From: Saururus chinensis
Taxonomy: Eukaryota > Streptophyta > Magnoliopsida > Piperales > Saururaceae
Assembly (NCBI GenBank): GCA_035235625.1
Contig: CP141148.1
Span: 9,915,001-9,979,000 of the forward strand
Direction of reading: 5' to 3'
DNA length: 64,000 bases
The position numbers and the translations under genes are program-made. Within the stretch, counting starts at the first letter, position 1; each line of letters opens with the position of its first letter. Positions 47,373 to 58,944 of the stretch are shown piece by piece. Under the pieces are notes generated by a model, which worked only from the letters and a program-made list of their open reading frames with translations, had not been told where the DNA came from and ran no database searches.

Positions 47373-47696
47373 GGGGAAAAGGGGAAGAAGGAGAGGGGGC
47401 AGATTTTGAAGGGGAAAACGGAGGCGGGCTCTCACCAAAGATGGGTCTAGGTAGGTGGGTCGGGCTCTCGATTCCACTACAAGAGGCAAGACTCTGGAGG
47501 GCAGGCTTTCTCCCTATTTTCGTTCGCATGCCAAAACGAGAGAGGGAGTGTCATGTGAGAGGAGAGGCGGAGAGATGCATAGTATTTTCCTCTTTATGTG
47601 AGTTTACATTTCAAAAGTGTCTACCAATTTGTTTGTTTTTGGTTTGAAGACAAGAAACCAAATAATTTGGGATAATGAATTATTTAAATACGGATA
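47373..47696. other. Spacer between two inverted hAT MITEs
   Basis: Purine-rich, then AT-rich, with no gene. The flanking MITEs are in opposite orientation, so this spacer would form the loop of a ~1.9 kb foldback. Confidence 0.5.
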
Positions 47697-47704
47697 AGAT
47701 ACAT

Positions 47705-48053
47705 TAGTGATGTCACTGGGTCAGGTTTTGCCAAACCTGAACCCGATACCACATAAAAAAACTGTGATCCGAACTTGACCCGACCCAACCCAACCCACCC
47801 GACCCATTTGCCCGAATAGAATAAAAAAATAATTTTGAAATAATTTTTTTTATTTTTTATTAATTTTTTTAAAAATAATATTAAATATATATATATATTA
47901 ATTTTTATTTTTATTTTTATATTCAGGTCAGGTCAGGTTGGATCACCTAAAACCCGAACCCGCTATTCGGGTTAATTTTTAAAAACCAAACCCGACCCAT
48001 TAGGGTCGGGTCAGGTCAGGTTTACCATTTACCCAACCTGAGTGGCATCCCTA
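47705..48053. mobile_element. hAT MITE, 349 bp
   Basis: Ends TAGTGATGTCACTGGGTCAG and CCTGAGTGGCATCCCTA are inverted repeats. An 8-bp duplication AGATACAT / AGATAGAT (one mismatch) flanks it at 47697-47704 and 48054-48061, as for hAT elements. The interior is mainly CCCGACCC words and A/T runs. Confidence 0.9.
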
Positions 48054-48254
48054 AGATAGATGCCTTACCGGGGGGCGTATATCAACTGTTTGCTAATTAA
48101 CATTAGTCACTATTTATTTAATATCCTATGCAATTCACCACAATAAAATGGGTAATTTGCAGCACCTTTTTTGCAACACACCAAAATATGTCGTTAAAAG
48201 TGACTACTTGCTACGGTAAAAAAAAGTGTAGCAAATTTTTTTTGTTTTTGTGAC

Positions 48255-49746
48255 TAGGGATGCCACTTGGGTCGGGTTTTTTGATAAACCCGACCCGACC
48301 CTAATGGGTCAAGTTTGGATTTACTAAATGGTAAAACGAATCGGGTTCGGGTTTAAATCTTAACCCAAACTATTAGGGTTGGGTCGGATTCGGGCTTTCC
48401 TTAACCCGACCCGACCCGGTATTTACAATTTAATTTTATGCCCTAATGTCTCCCCATTTTTTCTCCCCTTTTCAGTTTCACGCACACATACAGTCGCTTC
48501 ACCTTCGTTGAGTTTGCTCCATCAATGGTAGTCTGCCTCCCTCTGGGGCTCGTCCACTCCGTATGTCAGTGCCTCCTCTCTATCTCGCCGATTCCAAACT
48601 CCTAAGACCCCGCCTCTCCATTTCGCGGCTGCCATTGTCGGCTCTTGTGGGCATTTACCGACGGTGGAAGGAAATTTTCCCTCTTCTATGATACAAAGTT
48701 AAAGGTACTTCTTTTACTCATTCGTGCTTTTCACCCACTGCGCCTGGGCCTCTCTGCTTTCTTGCATTTTTGTTGTGTCTCTAGAGATTTTTAGGGTTCT
48801 TTACAGCAGATTTATTTTGATTTTTTTTTGCTTTTAGGTTGCATAGATTGTTGTTATTTTACAGTTTTTCTACTATGTTTTTGTTTCTGATTCTTGATCT
48901 GCTCTTTCTCTCTCTCTCTCTCCATCGTCCCCCCTCTATTTCCTTTTCATATTGCCATGGGCCAAGTGAAGCATCAGAAATTGAAAGTCGTGTTTTCTTT
49001 TCTACCGACTGCTTCACTCTTCATGTTCCTGCCGGTAACTCACTGTCACATTTATTGTTGGGATTTCATTTTGTTAGGAAAATGGGGTTTACAACATTTT
49101 GGACTGATTGACTCTACCAAACTTTGTAACTTTTTGTGGTTTCATTTTTTGTATAATTCGGTTTACAACTGGTTGTTTGAGAATCGTTGTGATCAGTTGC
49201 GCATGTTCAATCAATATTGTGACTGGTGAACTTTTATAGTACTTGCCTTCATTTATTTTGGATTTGTTTTATATGGAGAATGTCTATACGCTCTGAGAAA
49301 TGAATGATTTTGATGATTTGGTGGGACAACAACTAGTATGACTGCTATTGCTGCTCATTTTTATTCTTGATGTTCTTATCTTATTCATTGAACATGTGGT
49401 TAGAATATGGATTAATGAAAATTATTGCTTGTGATCCCTTCTCATGGCTTTCTTCTACATTGTAAACTGATCACCTCCTAAATGTTACTAGTGTGTGAAT
49501 TGCCTATCATCTCCTATTTTTCAAAGGAGATGATAGGCAATTTTTTTAATATTTGGGTTAGCTTATAGTGTTCACGGGTTTATATGTCATTTGGGTTGGG
49601 TCGGGTTCGGGTTTTGAATTTACCATTAGGGTCGGGTTTGATATAAATTTTTTAACCCATAACGGGTTTAGTATAGGGTTTGGGTTTTTATATTTTAAAT
49701 GGTATCGGAGTTGGGTTTATCAAAGCCCGACCCGGTGGCATCACTA
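48255..49746. mobile_element. hAT element, 1.5 kb, with unrelated interior
   Basis: Ends TAGGGATGCCACTTGGGTCG and CGACCCGGTGGCATCACTA match the other two hAT copies. The flanks TTTGTGAC (48247-48254) and TTTGTGAT (49747-49754) form an 8-bp duplication with one mismatch. The interior (about 48420-49590) differs completely from the MITEs and looks like a gene 5' region on the plus strand: a leader with CGCTTCACCTTCG, ATG near 48525, a CT-rich stretch, then intron-like sequence. No transposase was recognised. Confidence 0.88.
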
Positions 49747-49754
49747 TTTGTGAT

Positions 49755-51300
49755 GCTTGCTATTATACAATTATTTACTGTACCTTTTTATAAAGTGCAT
49801 CAATAACCTACACGACACTTTTTATAAAACACGACAAATGACTTGTCGAAGATTGTTATTTGTGCCAAATTTATCCATTTGCAAAGTCTAACTTTGTTTT
49901 GTGCATGGCCACCATGTAATTAACTTCCATGTAGCATTGGCCATGGGGCTGTTTGGCAACTCATTTGTAGGTGCAAGAAAATATGTTACATGTGTCGGAT
50001 AACTAGATTTTTGGGAAATGATTAGTCAAAATCATGGATGAATGGTTTTTCGTTTGGCAACACATACAAGTGATTCAATTATATGGGATTTGTGGGATGA
50101 ATCTTTCTTCAGTAAAAGGTGGCACAAATGGCCTTGTGGAACAAATATGTAAATGGAAAATTAGCTACAATGTCATTAGTCAAGAAATGTCCCTTATGAT
50201 TAGGGCTAGTCCTCGACCAAATAGGCAAAGGATAATGCTTGTTTACATATGTATCTGCTAATAATTTGTATGAAATCTTTTATCAAGCATTCACAATAAT
50301 TATTTTTGGATATAGTCTCTTCAGTGATTAGATGAGGTTGGAGCAATTGGAAAGAATTAAAAGAAATGTCAAACACTTTGACTAAGTAGGGCAACTAAGG
50401 TGGGGATCTCTAATTTAAATAATTGACTTATATATGTTATTTTCTTTATTTGTAATATTACTATTGAACAAATTAGTTCATTTTGAAAAACCAAATAGAA
50501 CTACTAATGTAGTATAGAGGGAATGTTTAGTAACTAACTTTAATGAAGAATTCAAATATATAACTTTAACATGATTGTTTTTAGATTGTTAAGAATTTAA
50601 ATATAAGAAAATGATGTTTAAGAATAGGTATGGAGAAAAAAAATTTATTTACATAAGAATGCAAACTAAATGTAAAAATTAATCAGACCTTGGGCAAATG
50701 GCCAAATAATCCATGTCCATGGCTGTGTCCAAAAATTGGTAGACAAAAAAAATCAATTGGACACTACCACGAACACCTCAACATAGCCTGGATGTCAGAC
50801 GACACACACCTACCACTAGCCCTACCCATGATATTTTCTAGGAAATGGAGAATTGACCATGAATGGACCACAAATGGCGAAACCAGATTTTGAAGAATTG
50901 GGTGTGAATGAGCTCATGAATGACTACCCACACAAATGGATAGTCAAACGGCTTGGTGTATATGTGCACTATATGAACAACCCCAAGATTAATGCTTAAA
51001 TTCAGGTGTATACAAGGCTAGGCAATTTTTTCCGTATATTTTTTTGGTTTTTCCTCTTTTGTGTTTTACTTCTAAATATTTTTGGTTCCTCATTCAACTC
51101 TGGAACAATTCTTTGAATTGATGGCTTGGGACATAACATCTACATTTTGCTTCTATGACAAGGTCTTCTTCTATGGTTTTTTATTTTCTTTACTAGATAC
51201 AATTTGTTGTTAAATCACTATTCTGATGCATCCTCAAGCTCAGCATAGCAAATATACTAAAAGTAAATTATTATCATCATTATTGGTGTTAAACGGTTAT
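49755..51300. other. Mostly unidentified; possible inverted-repeat element
   Basis: GGGGCTGTTTGGCAACTCAT at about 49946 is roughly mirrored by TCAAACGGCTTGG at about 50943-50955, suggesting a diverged ~1 kb inverted-repeat element. There is no target duplication and no protein motif. Confidence 0.3.
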
Positions 51301-51310
51301 ATTCTTCAGG

Positions 51311-51560
51311 GAAAAGCTACACTAGTCAGCGCTCTTGCATATGCTGACCTGTACAGTGATGATCGATGAGTCTTTTGTATCAGTCTTTTTCTGGTTTTAT
51401 GTAATTTGAACTTTCTGCTTCTTTTTTCATTTTTGACTTTTTTTTGGACTATTTGCTACTGTAGATCAGCCTTTGAAAAGTGTGATGCTACTACTAGAAG
51501 CACGGATCGATACGGCAATTATGATTTATTTGCCTGTTGCCCTTTGCCATGTGTTAACTT
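51311..51560 (+). other. Two possible exons of an unidentified gene
   Basis: After a TTCTTCAG acceptor-like site the plus strand reads GKATLVSALAYADLYSDD (about 51312-51365). After TGCTACTGTAG it reads SAFEKCDATTRSTDRYGNYD (about 51466-51526). Both look like real protein, but I do not recognise the family, and flanking exons were not found. They could be a broken host gene. Confidence 0.3.
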
Positions 51561-52845
51561 GCCCTTTTAGTTTTCCATTTTTAAAGTTAAGTTCCAAATA
51601 TGGTGATAACACATACATTTTCCACATTCAAGTTGGGTCTAAATTATATTTCAAGAATTTTTTTTCTTCTTGTTGGTATTTTATGCAATTTATTGTGCCA
51701 ATAGGGGTGAAACTAGGCTAGTAATATTGTAGGGACCTGCAATGTGTTATCTTTTTCACTGGTAATTCATATTATATTTATTTTTTGGATATAGTAATAA
51801 TCTGTAAGATGACATTGTGCTCATTTCCATCATTGATAAGTTAGAGGGGTTGTATGTTTGATGTTTCTATAGCTTAATCATTAATGAGTGCTTGCTTGGA
51901 CCACTTAAAGACCACTAGTGAAATTATGATCTCCCATGTTTTTGGTGTGAAATGTTGGTGTGTCCCCACATGTGGCCCCTATTGGAAACCCAAAAGCCAT
52001 GAAGAAAATAAAAAATAAAAATAAAAATATATTTTTTACATTAATTAAAATAGAAATTCAAAATTAACTTAGTTGGTTACTAAGGGTGGTGTGAGGCCAT
52101 TTATTATGTCCCTTTGATGAGAGGCTATATATATGCTTAATCCCTTCACTTACTTGTCAATCTAAAGGTTCCCCATCTATTCTTGACAAGAGCGAAGAAG
52201 ACTTAATGTTATTCATATTTGGTAGATTTTCTCTTATATATATTCATGTCAAGTGAGAAAGGTATGCTTCTTCTCTCTAAATTCAAGTTGTTTGCTTTGT
52301 ATTTTATCCTTAAGTGAGGAACCCGTAAATTTATATACTTCTAACACGAAATGTGTGGAAACCGGTGCTATTTTGGGAGTTGGTTTCCTCAAGTTATTGC
52401 ATCTTATTGATGAGAAATTGATGACACAAAAAATCATCATAGAAAAAGTTCTATGACAAAAATGGAGATCTTATTATGCTGATGATGGTGAAGTTATGGC
52501 CAAACAATATGCTTTTTTAACTAAACACTCCAAAAAAGTACATTTGAGTTTATTTATTGTTAAGGTGGTGTGAATATTTATATATTTATTATTATTTTGG
52601 CTCTTATTTATATGTAGATCCTTTTTTTGTCCTATCCATTGATTCAATAGTACCTATTTTTATTTGAATATGCTTCATAGTTAGTATTCCTTGTTTTGGG
52701 TTATGTAGATCATTTTATGATAAAAAAGCATCCCTATAAACTTGCTCACACTTTAAGTGAATGCTCCTTAGTCCTTAGTGAATTAAACTTGGTGGGAAAT
52801 CCTGATTTGGTCAAGTAGGCAGGCCAGAAGGAGAATGATATAGGG
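51561..52845. other. AT-rich spacer, nothing recognised
   Basis: No coding motif, repeat or element end recognised. Confidence 0.45.
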
Positions 52846-53060
52846 CACTACAAGAAAGGGGTAGTACTTGGTGGTGAAAGATGAGATGTACCTTTGTGGG
52901 AAGATGATTTCAGATGAGACAAATAGGTATAGACGATGTCAACAATGTACAAAAATGGAGAACTACAAAAGGAAAAGCTCAGCGATAGGTTAATTTTCCT
53001 AGGGTCGAACTGCTGCAATGATGTTTTGTCTACTAATTTTCCTAGCTTCTTGAGGATAAT
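52846..53060 (+). mobile_element. CACTA element left terminus
   Basis: CACTACAAGAAAGGGG at 52846 is the classic CACTA terminal sequence. No complementary right end was found up to 59000; the solo LTR at 53306 is inserted to its right. A short block GAAAAGCTCAGCGATAGGTT (about 52973) recurs in diverged form at about 58862. Confidence 0.5.
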
Positions 53061-54099
53061 TATATGATTTTCTTATGTAGGTTGATAGGTTTATTAATTG
53101 TGCATTAAAATTCATATATTTGTTAATTTTAAATTCAAATAGCATTAGTAAGTTACCATAGGACAATCTTGTAATGTCCTTGATTTTTCTATAATTGTTT
53201 GTAATTTTTTTGCCATTTTTCTACTCATTTTTAGGCGAAAAAATTTGATGCTACTGTGTATTTGATTAGGGCCTAGCCATGGGTAGTGGACCTCAATGCA
53301 TCACTTGTAACACCCGAGATTTTTCACATATTTTCCTTAAAATTCACGGAAAATTTTTGTAATATAACATCTGTAAATCGGAGGAAAAATGACGAAATCA
53401 AAACCTGATAAAACAGTTTATAATTTAAAACACTAAACATCCATTTTCCATCTAAATAATTTCATCATACGGTCAAACATTGTACGACCAAAGCAAATAT
53501 CATCAGGCGCTACTCAAAAACACACGTACGAATAAATTGCTATGATCATAGACTTTAAATACAAATTCCTCCCAGGCATCCCTGAGTACAAGTCCCATAA
53601 CAGTCCATCGACTAATCCAAATGAAAGTCCAGAATAATAAACATCTTGTTTTCTCATCTCACCCAATACATCGGATCATGACACAAATAAACTCGCAGTG
53701 AGTCAAGCAGATACCTGAGTCAACGGGAATCAATCCATCGCTGAAATGAGCAACCATCTCCAGGAGCTCTCCGCACAAACCTGCAAAACCTCCCATACAA
53801 CGGGGCTAAAAAGTAGGGTGATGAGTATTTTCATACTCAGTAGGAAAATACCCAGTAGGGGAAATCCCAAACCGTGAACTCAGTAAGTTCATAAGTACAT
53901 GCATTCAAGCAATGCAAAGATGAACAACAGGCATATCATAATCATACTCATACGCATACAATCATACCAAATGCACCATCGTGCCAAAGTCATACCAAAG
54001 GCACCATCGTGCCAAAATCATACCAAAGGCACCATCATGCCAAAATCATACTATCAAATCAAGCTTACACAAACACCCTTATCCAAGGTCTTACAAACT

Positions 54100-54400
54100 T
54101 ACTCGTACCATCGTACGCATACTCATACAACACATGCATACTTGTACGATCTTACTCGTACAATATACGCATACTTGTACGACCTTACTCGTACAATCAT
54201 ACTCGTACTCTTACAGTCGTGCTTATACACATACGCTTACGGTCGTACTCATACTCATACTCTTACAATCGTGCTCATACACATACGCTTACAGTCGTAC
54301 TCATACTCATACTCTTACAGTCGTGCTCATACTCATAAGCTTACAGTCCTGCTCATACACACTCTTACAGTCCTGCTCATACACATACAGTCGTACTCAT
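54100..54400. repeat. Tandem array, TACTCATACTCATACTCTTA units
   Basis: About five to six diverged ~48 bp units of ACAGTCGTRCTCATACWCATACGCTT type. The long frames here are products of the repeat. Confidence 0.85.
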
Positions 54401-54639
54401 AATCGTACACATATCAACGACCACTGAAGCTCATTACAACTAATAAGCTCCAGCGTCGAAATGGAAAAGAATGCCACTGGGGCAACACCTTAACCTTCGG
54501 GGAGTGACTAGACGCCATGGACTTTTTTGAAGGTAAGGCACACCAATGCTCATAGGGCACTGGATCAAACAGGTAAGAGTAGATCCATGATACTACTTAC
54601 CTGAGCGCGCAAATATAAACACCCACACATAAGGGGTCA

Positions 54640-54785
54640 TACAGTTGCCCACCATAATGGGTCTTATAGTGCCATAGAATCGCCCACCATAATGGGTCTT
54701 ATAGTGCCAGAGAATTGCCTACCATAATGGGTCTTATAGTGCCATTGCCACTCTTGGGCAGAAAACATACAGTGCCACTTGGGCA
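54640..54785. repeat. ~35 bp tandem repeats with CCCA/TGGG hairpins
   Basis: CCCACCATAATGGGTCTTAT recurs at 54648, 54683 and (one change) 54718. CCCA pairs with TGGG across CCATAA. TGCC/GGCA hairpins follow at 54746-54760 and 54773-54785. Confidence 0.8.
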
Positions 54786-55030
54786 GAAACATACAACGCT
54801 CTCAGCAGAACATCAAACGTCTAGGCTTATACAGCACACAGACCAAATCGAAAACATACTTCGCTCTCAATAGAGCATTAGACGTCTGGGCTTCATACAG
54901 CACACAGACAAAGTCAGAAACGTACATCGCTCTCAACAGAGCATCAAATGTCTGGGCTTATACAGCACGCAGACCAAATTAGAAACATACGTCGCTCTCA
55001 ACAGAGCATCAGACGTCTGGTGCTCTATAC
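54786..55030. repeat. ~67 bp tandem repeats with GCTCT/AGAGC hairpins
   Basis: Four units. Three contain perfect GCTCT-CAAY-AGAGC hairpins at 54863-54876, 54929-54942 and 54994-55007; the first unit (about 54797) has one mismatch. GTCTG...CAGAC in each unit forms a second stem. Confidence 0.85.
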
Positions 55031-55789
55031 AGCACACAGACAACATCCTGCAGGATAAACACCATGGCAAGACATGAGAAAAGCTCAGCCGACTCTATCG
55101 GCTAGCCCAAACATGGAACTTAATCCGTCGAACCCTTAGGTCTCAAACTCACAATGCTATCATTAGTTGTGCTTATAATTCAAGTTTGAATTAAGTATAT
55201 TATGTGGTACAATTATGCCACACAAACTCACAGTCCTCGACTGGTCAAACTGAAGCTGAGCCTGATCCGAAACCCAAGTTCGTTAGGGCAACAGACTTCA
55301 CTTACCCATCCACCTCATGGACAAAACTCATCGTTCAACCAACCCTTATAGTCTTACATACTTCGCCATCCATCTTATGGCCAAATCATCTTACACTAAC
55401 ATCCTCAAATAACGCTCCTCAGAGCCAACCCAGTTGTCGCCCTCTTACTTATATCTCACTTATTATACTTACTTTTCACTTAATAATCTGTACGTTATGC
55501 TTGTACAATTATGAACACTCTTACTGTCTGACAATCGCCCAACATACAATCCAACCCAAACCAATCCATTCTAATCCTTGCCCGTCATACTCTTATCCTC
55601 TGTCCTCTGTCATACACTTACACAACCGTATCCAAATCTAGACAAAGTCTCTGTTACCTCTTACTGTCCATCGTCCATACCTCTGCCCACATAACTTACG
55701 CATAACCATATCATAGGCAAAAAGCCATCATACATATGTATGTCTCACACATACATATAACATACACATACGGTCATACATACATAACT

Positions 55790-56210
55790 TACAAACATGC
55801 TCACTAGCCATCACTAGTGCATACATACATCAAACATACACGCTAGCCATCACTAGCACATGCATACATATGTCAAACAGACACGCTAGCCATCACTAGC
55901 ACATGCATACACATTCATACATACTTCAAACATGCACGCTAGCCATCACTAGCACATGCATACATACATCAAACATACACCCTAGCCATCACTAGCACAT
56001 GCATAATTCATACATACTCCAAACATGCACACTAGCCATCACTCGCACATGCATAATCCAAACATACTTCAAACATGCACGCTAGCCATCACTAGCACAT
56101 GCATAATTCATACATACTCCAAACATGCATGCTAGCCATCACTAGCACATGCATAATCCATACGTAGCATACTGACATATTTGCTAGCCATCGCTAGCGC
56201 ATACATAATC
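55790..56210. repeat. ~50 bp tandem array with GCTAG/CTAGC hairpins
   Basis: About eight or nine units of GCTAGCCATCACTAGCACAT with CATGCATA words between. GCTAG pairs with CTAGC across CCATCA. Confidence 0.88.
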
Positions 56211-57828
56211 CACATCCATAAAACGTGCATACATCTCATGCATATCAATCATACTTAGCACCCGTATTACACATACATCAACCGCACTTATAGCTCATGT
56301 GCATGCCATATGTATATAAACATACCATATAATCATGCTTACATGCACAACGCGCAATCCTTGCATGCTACTACTCATTCAAGCATGCTATCATGAAATT
56401 ACTAGTTCAAAGCTCCCCTACCTCATAATCATGACATTCGATGGCCAGCACACGACGGTGGCGGCGTCGGTAGCGGAGTTGGCAGTCAAAACCGTTGCCT
56501 GGCTGAGAGAGCTACTGTCCCGAGGATTTTAGGAAGCGCCGGAACTAGTCACGACCAAACAGGGTGTCAGAAATCAATGCGGTAAAACCCGCAATCCACA
56601 GCACACTAGGGCGGCCGGGAGAAATATCGTGCCAACATAAGTGGCAGTACGACCAGAAGTCGATGGTGTACTCACTGAAGATTGGCCGGTGGCTAAGACG
56701 TACTCAGCCAGCCACAAGACGTCAAAATCGGCCGTGGACAACACCCAACGTCGATGATTTCACGTCTACAAGGGCCCACATACGGGCAGAGAGCATAGGG
56801 CAATGCTCGAGGACAAAGGAGAGGTTGAGGAGGGCTATGTGTCAACTCCACTCAATGGCAAAGCCAATTGATGGTCAGGCGGCGCAAAGGCGGCGCCTAA
56901 ACCCAAAAGCACACGCGTGGCCACATGCACACGCGACCCAAAGGGGTGGGGGAGAGAGCTGAAAGGAGGTGACCCAAGGCCCACAAAAGCCAACAGGGCC
57001 AAGGCCCTAGCTGTGGCCAAACTAAACGGTGACATTGCCGATCGCCACCCACAACCAATACCGATGGTGCGGGCAGCTGTGCATCTCGCATGGTATAGGG
57101 CAAATGGCAAGCGGCCCATTCCGGCGGAGTGTATAATCAGGCCAATCGGGGCTGACCCTCACTGTCACCGTGCCGGAGTAGAGCCCACGATGGCTAAATG
57201 GCCCACGGCTCGCCGATGCCAATGACCCGAGACGCACCCAAAGGGTCTAATCGGGCGTTGCAAGGCAATAGGGGCAAGGCGGGGTCGGAAACGGTAAACC
57301 CCTACTAACACCGGGTCGAGGTAGGCTGGATGAAGTCCTACCGGTGGCCGGACTACAACCGGAAACCCACCGGCGTCCAAAACATCCCACGGACAGTGAG
57401 ATGCAAATAGTAACAAAAACCCGACCAAAAGATCAGTAGCTCACCACGGAGCGAACAAAGCATGGTGGCGGCTCTAGCCAGCGCCTATGGGTTCCTAGCG
57501 GCCAACTAAACATAAGTCTAGTTGAGGGCGGCCGCAAACGATGTCAAAATCGTACACCCACAGTTCAAAAACGGGATTGAAGGAGAGAAAAACCCGAAAA
57601 AAGGTTCGGTACCTCATGGAGTAGCGAAGAGGCCGTGGTGGCGGTCATAGCCGATACCTACGGACTCGTGGCGGTGAGGCAAAGTGGATCCTAATAAGAA
57701 CTGCCGAAATCCGACGACGGAGGAGGGAGAACGGAGCGACCGGAATCAAGCTCGGGTTCTCTCCTTTCTCTCTGGATGTGAAATCTTTTTCACTGGATGT
57801 CGGTTCTATAATCCGTAAAATGGATTTC

Positions 57829-57837
57829 ATATATATA
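57829..57837 (-). promoter_or_regulatory. TATA box of the 4.8 kb solo LTR
   Basis: TATATATAT on the minus strand about 265 bp from the LTR edge, in a position comparable with the TATA box at 8500 in the related LTR. Confidence 0.4.
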
Positions 57838-58103
57838 GTTAATTTTTTTAATTTTTACATTTATGTCCCTAATATGCGTTCACCCACCGGTTACATGTTA
57901 TTGCTCCAAACTTCGCGCTGTAAGCGCGCAGCGAGGCCTGTGGCCCGCGACTAAGCCCCACACCCGACTCTACGGGTATAAATATGGGGGAAAATACACA
58001 GATACAAATATGCCGTAGCATCATATTTTTTCGCCGAAAATGACCAGAAAAATAGCAGAAAAATCCCAAAAAATCGTAGAAAAATCAGGGACCTTACATC
58101 ACT

Positions 58104-58940
58104 GAAGTTGTTGGCGTGAATAAAAAAATGAAAAGGAATGAGAGAGGAAAAAACAAGGATAAGACCAAGTACAAAAGTGTCCAATTTATTTGGATAGAAG
58201 AAAGCTCCCCATTCTGGTCTGGTCCATCCGTTGCTAGCCGGATAGCCTTACCGGATTCCTTCTAGCACGCCTCGGCCTGGCGACAGCAAGAGGGGCCTCT
58301 ACTCCGGCCTACTCAGCCGCTCCGCCCCTATGAGGAACCCTCATAGTTTTCCCTCCCTCTATCATTTTTACATATGCGACCACTGTCACAGGCTAGATAG
58401 CTAACTTTCGCCCTCCTCTGCTCGATCCCAGACACCTCTCACTTTGGCTTTGTTTTACCCATTTCACCGCCACCACCGACTGGCCTCCATCCAGCTCTAC
58501 CTCGACTTAGCGACAGAGGGAGTAGCCTCCACCGGCTAGGGCTCTGCTAGCAACCGAGCTCCTTCCCCCCCCCCTTTTTTCTCTTTCTATTTTGCCCTGG
58601 TGGAGAGTTTCTCCCCTTCTGTGTCTGCAGTTTCTTTTGCTGCCACTGTTGGCTCCACCTCAACCAGACGACGACAAAGAGCCACCTCTCATGGCCATGC
58701 TTTGTCGCCCCTCTATTCTCCCTTGTATTTGCCTCTCCCTTGTTTTCCACTATTTGCTACATGAACGGGCCGAAGGACGACCATTTTGCTCCGGTCGTGG
58801 GCCATTTCTGGCTAGCCTTGGCATGATGCAGTCCCACCAACCCTTGGTTAGACAAAAAGAAAAGAAAAGCTTAGCGATGGGTTAATTCTCTTGTGACTAG
58901 GCGACACCTTTGGCCACTGATGCTTCCATAGTTGTGTGCT
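58104..58940. other. GC-rich spacer, unidentified
   Basis: 58200-58880 is GC-rich and pyrimidine-rich with frames on both strands (58547-58750 minus, 58592-58885 plus), but no motif was recognised. It may be part of the CACTA fragment or a gene leader. Confidence 0.35.
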
Positions 58941-58944
58941 CACC

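Larger units (their letters stand above)
53306..58098 (-). mobile_element. Complete solo LTR, 4.8 kb (related long-LTR family)
   Basis: Plus-strand ends are TGTAACACCCGAG and GGGACCTTACA. A perfect 5-bp duplication TCACT flanks it at 53301-53305 and 58099-58103. No internal region or protein is present. On the minus strand it opens TGTAAGGTCCCT, like TGTGAGGACCCT of the LTR at 8079, with a TATATATA box about 265 bp in (57829-57837); hence the minus orientation. Its body holds four tandem arrays (about 54100-54400, 54640-54770, 54773-55030, 55790-56210) whose units form short hairpins. The GC-rich part 56440-57780 gives long frames without family motifs. Confidence 0.9.

Noticed and set aside
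47475-47490. CACTACAAGAGGCAAG as a CACTA terminus
   Set aside because: Only the first nine bases fit, no subterminal repeats or partner end; probably chance in the spacer between the MITEs.
48894-49229. 111-residue plus-strand frame inside the hAT element
   Set aside because: It begins in a CT microsatellite and reads through intron-like T-rich sequence; no motif.
53899-54427. Three overlapping frames of 109-167 residues
   Set aside because: They are translations of the TACTCATAC tandem array in different frames.
55790-56210. CRISPR-like array
   Set aside because: Units and intervals are both repeated and self-complementary, there are no unique spacers, and the DNA is plant.
56335-57428. 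Overlapping frames in the GC-rich part of the 4.8 kb LTR
   Set aside because: Frames occur on both strands with no family motif, inside a solo LTR with intact target duplication.
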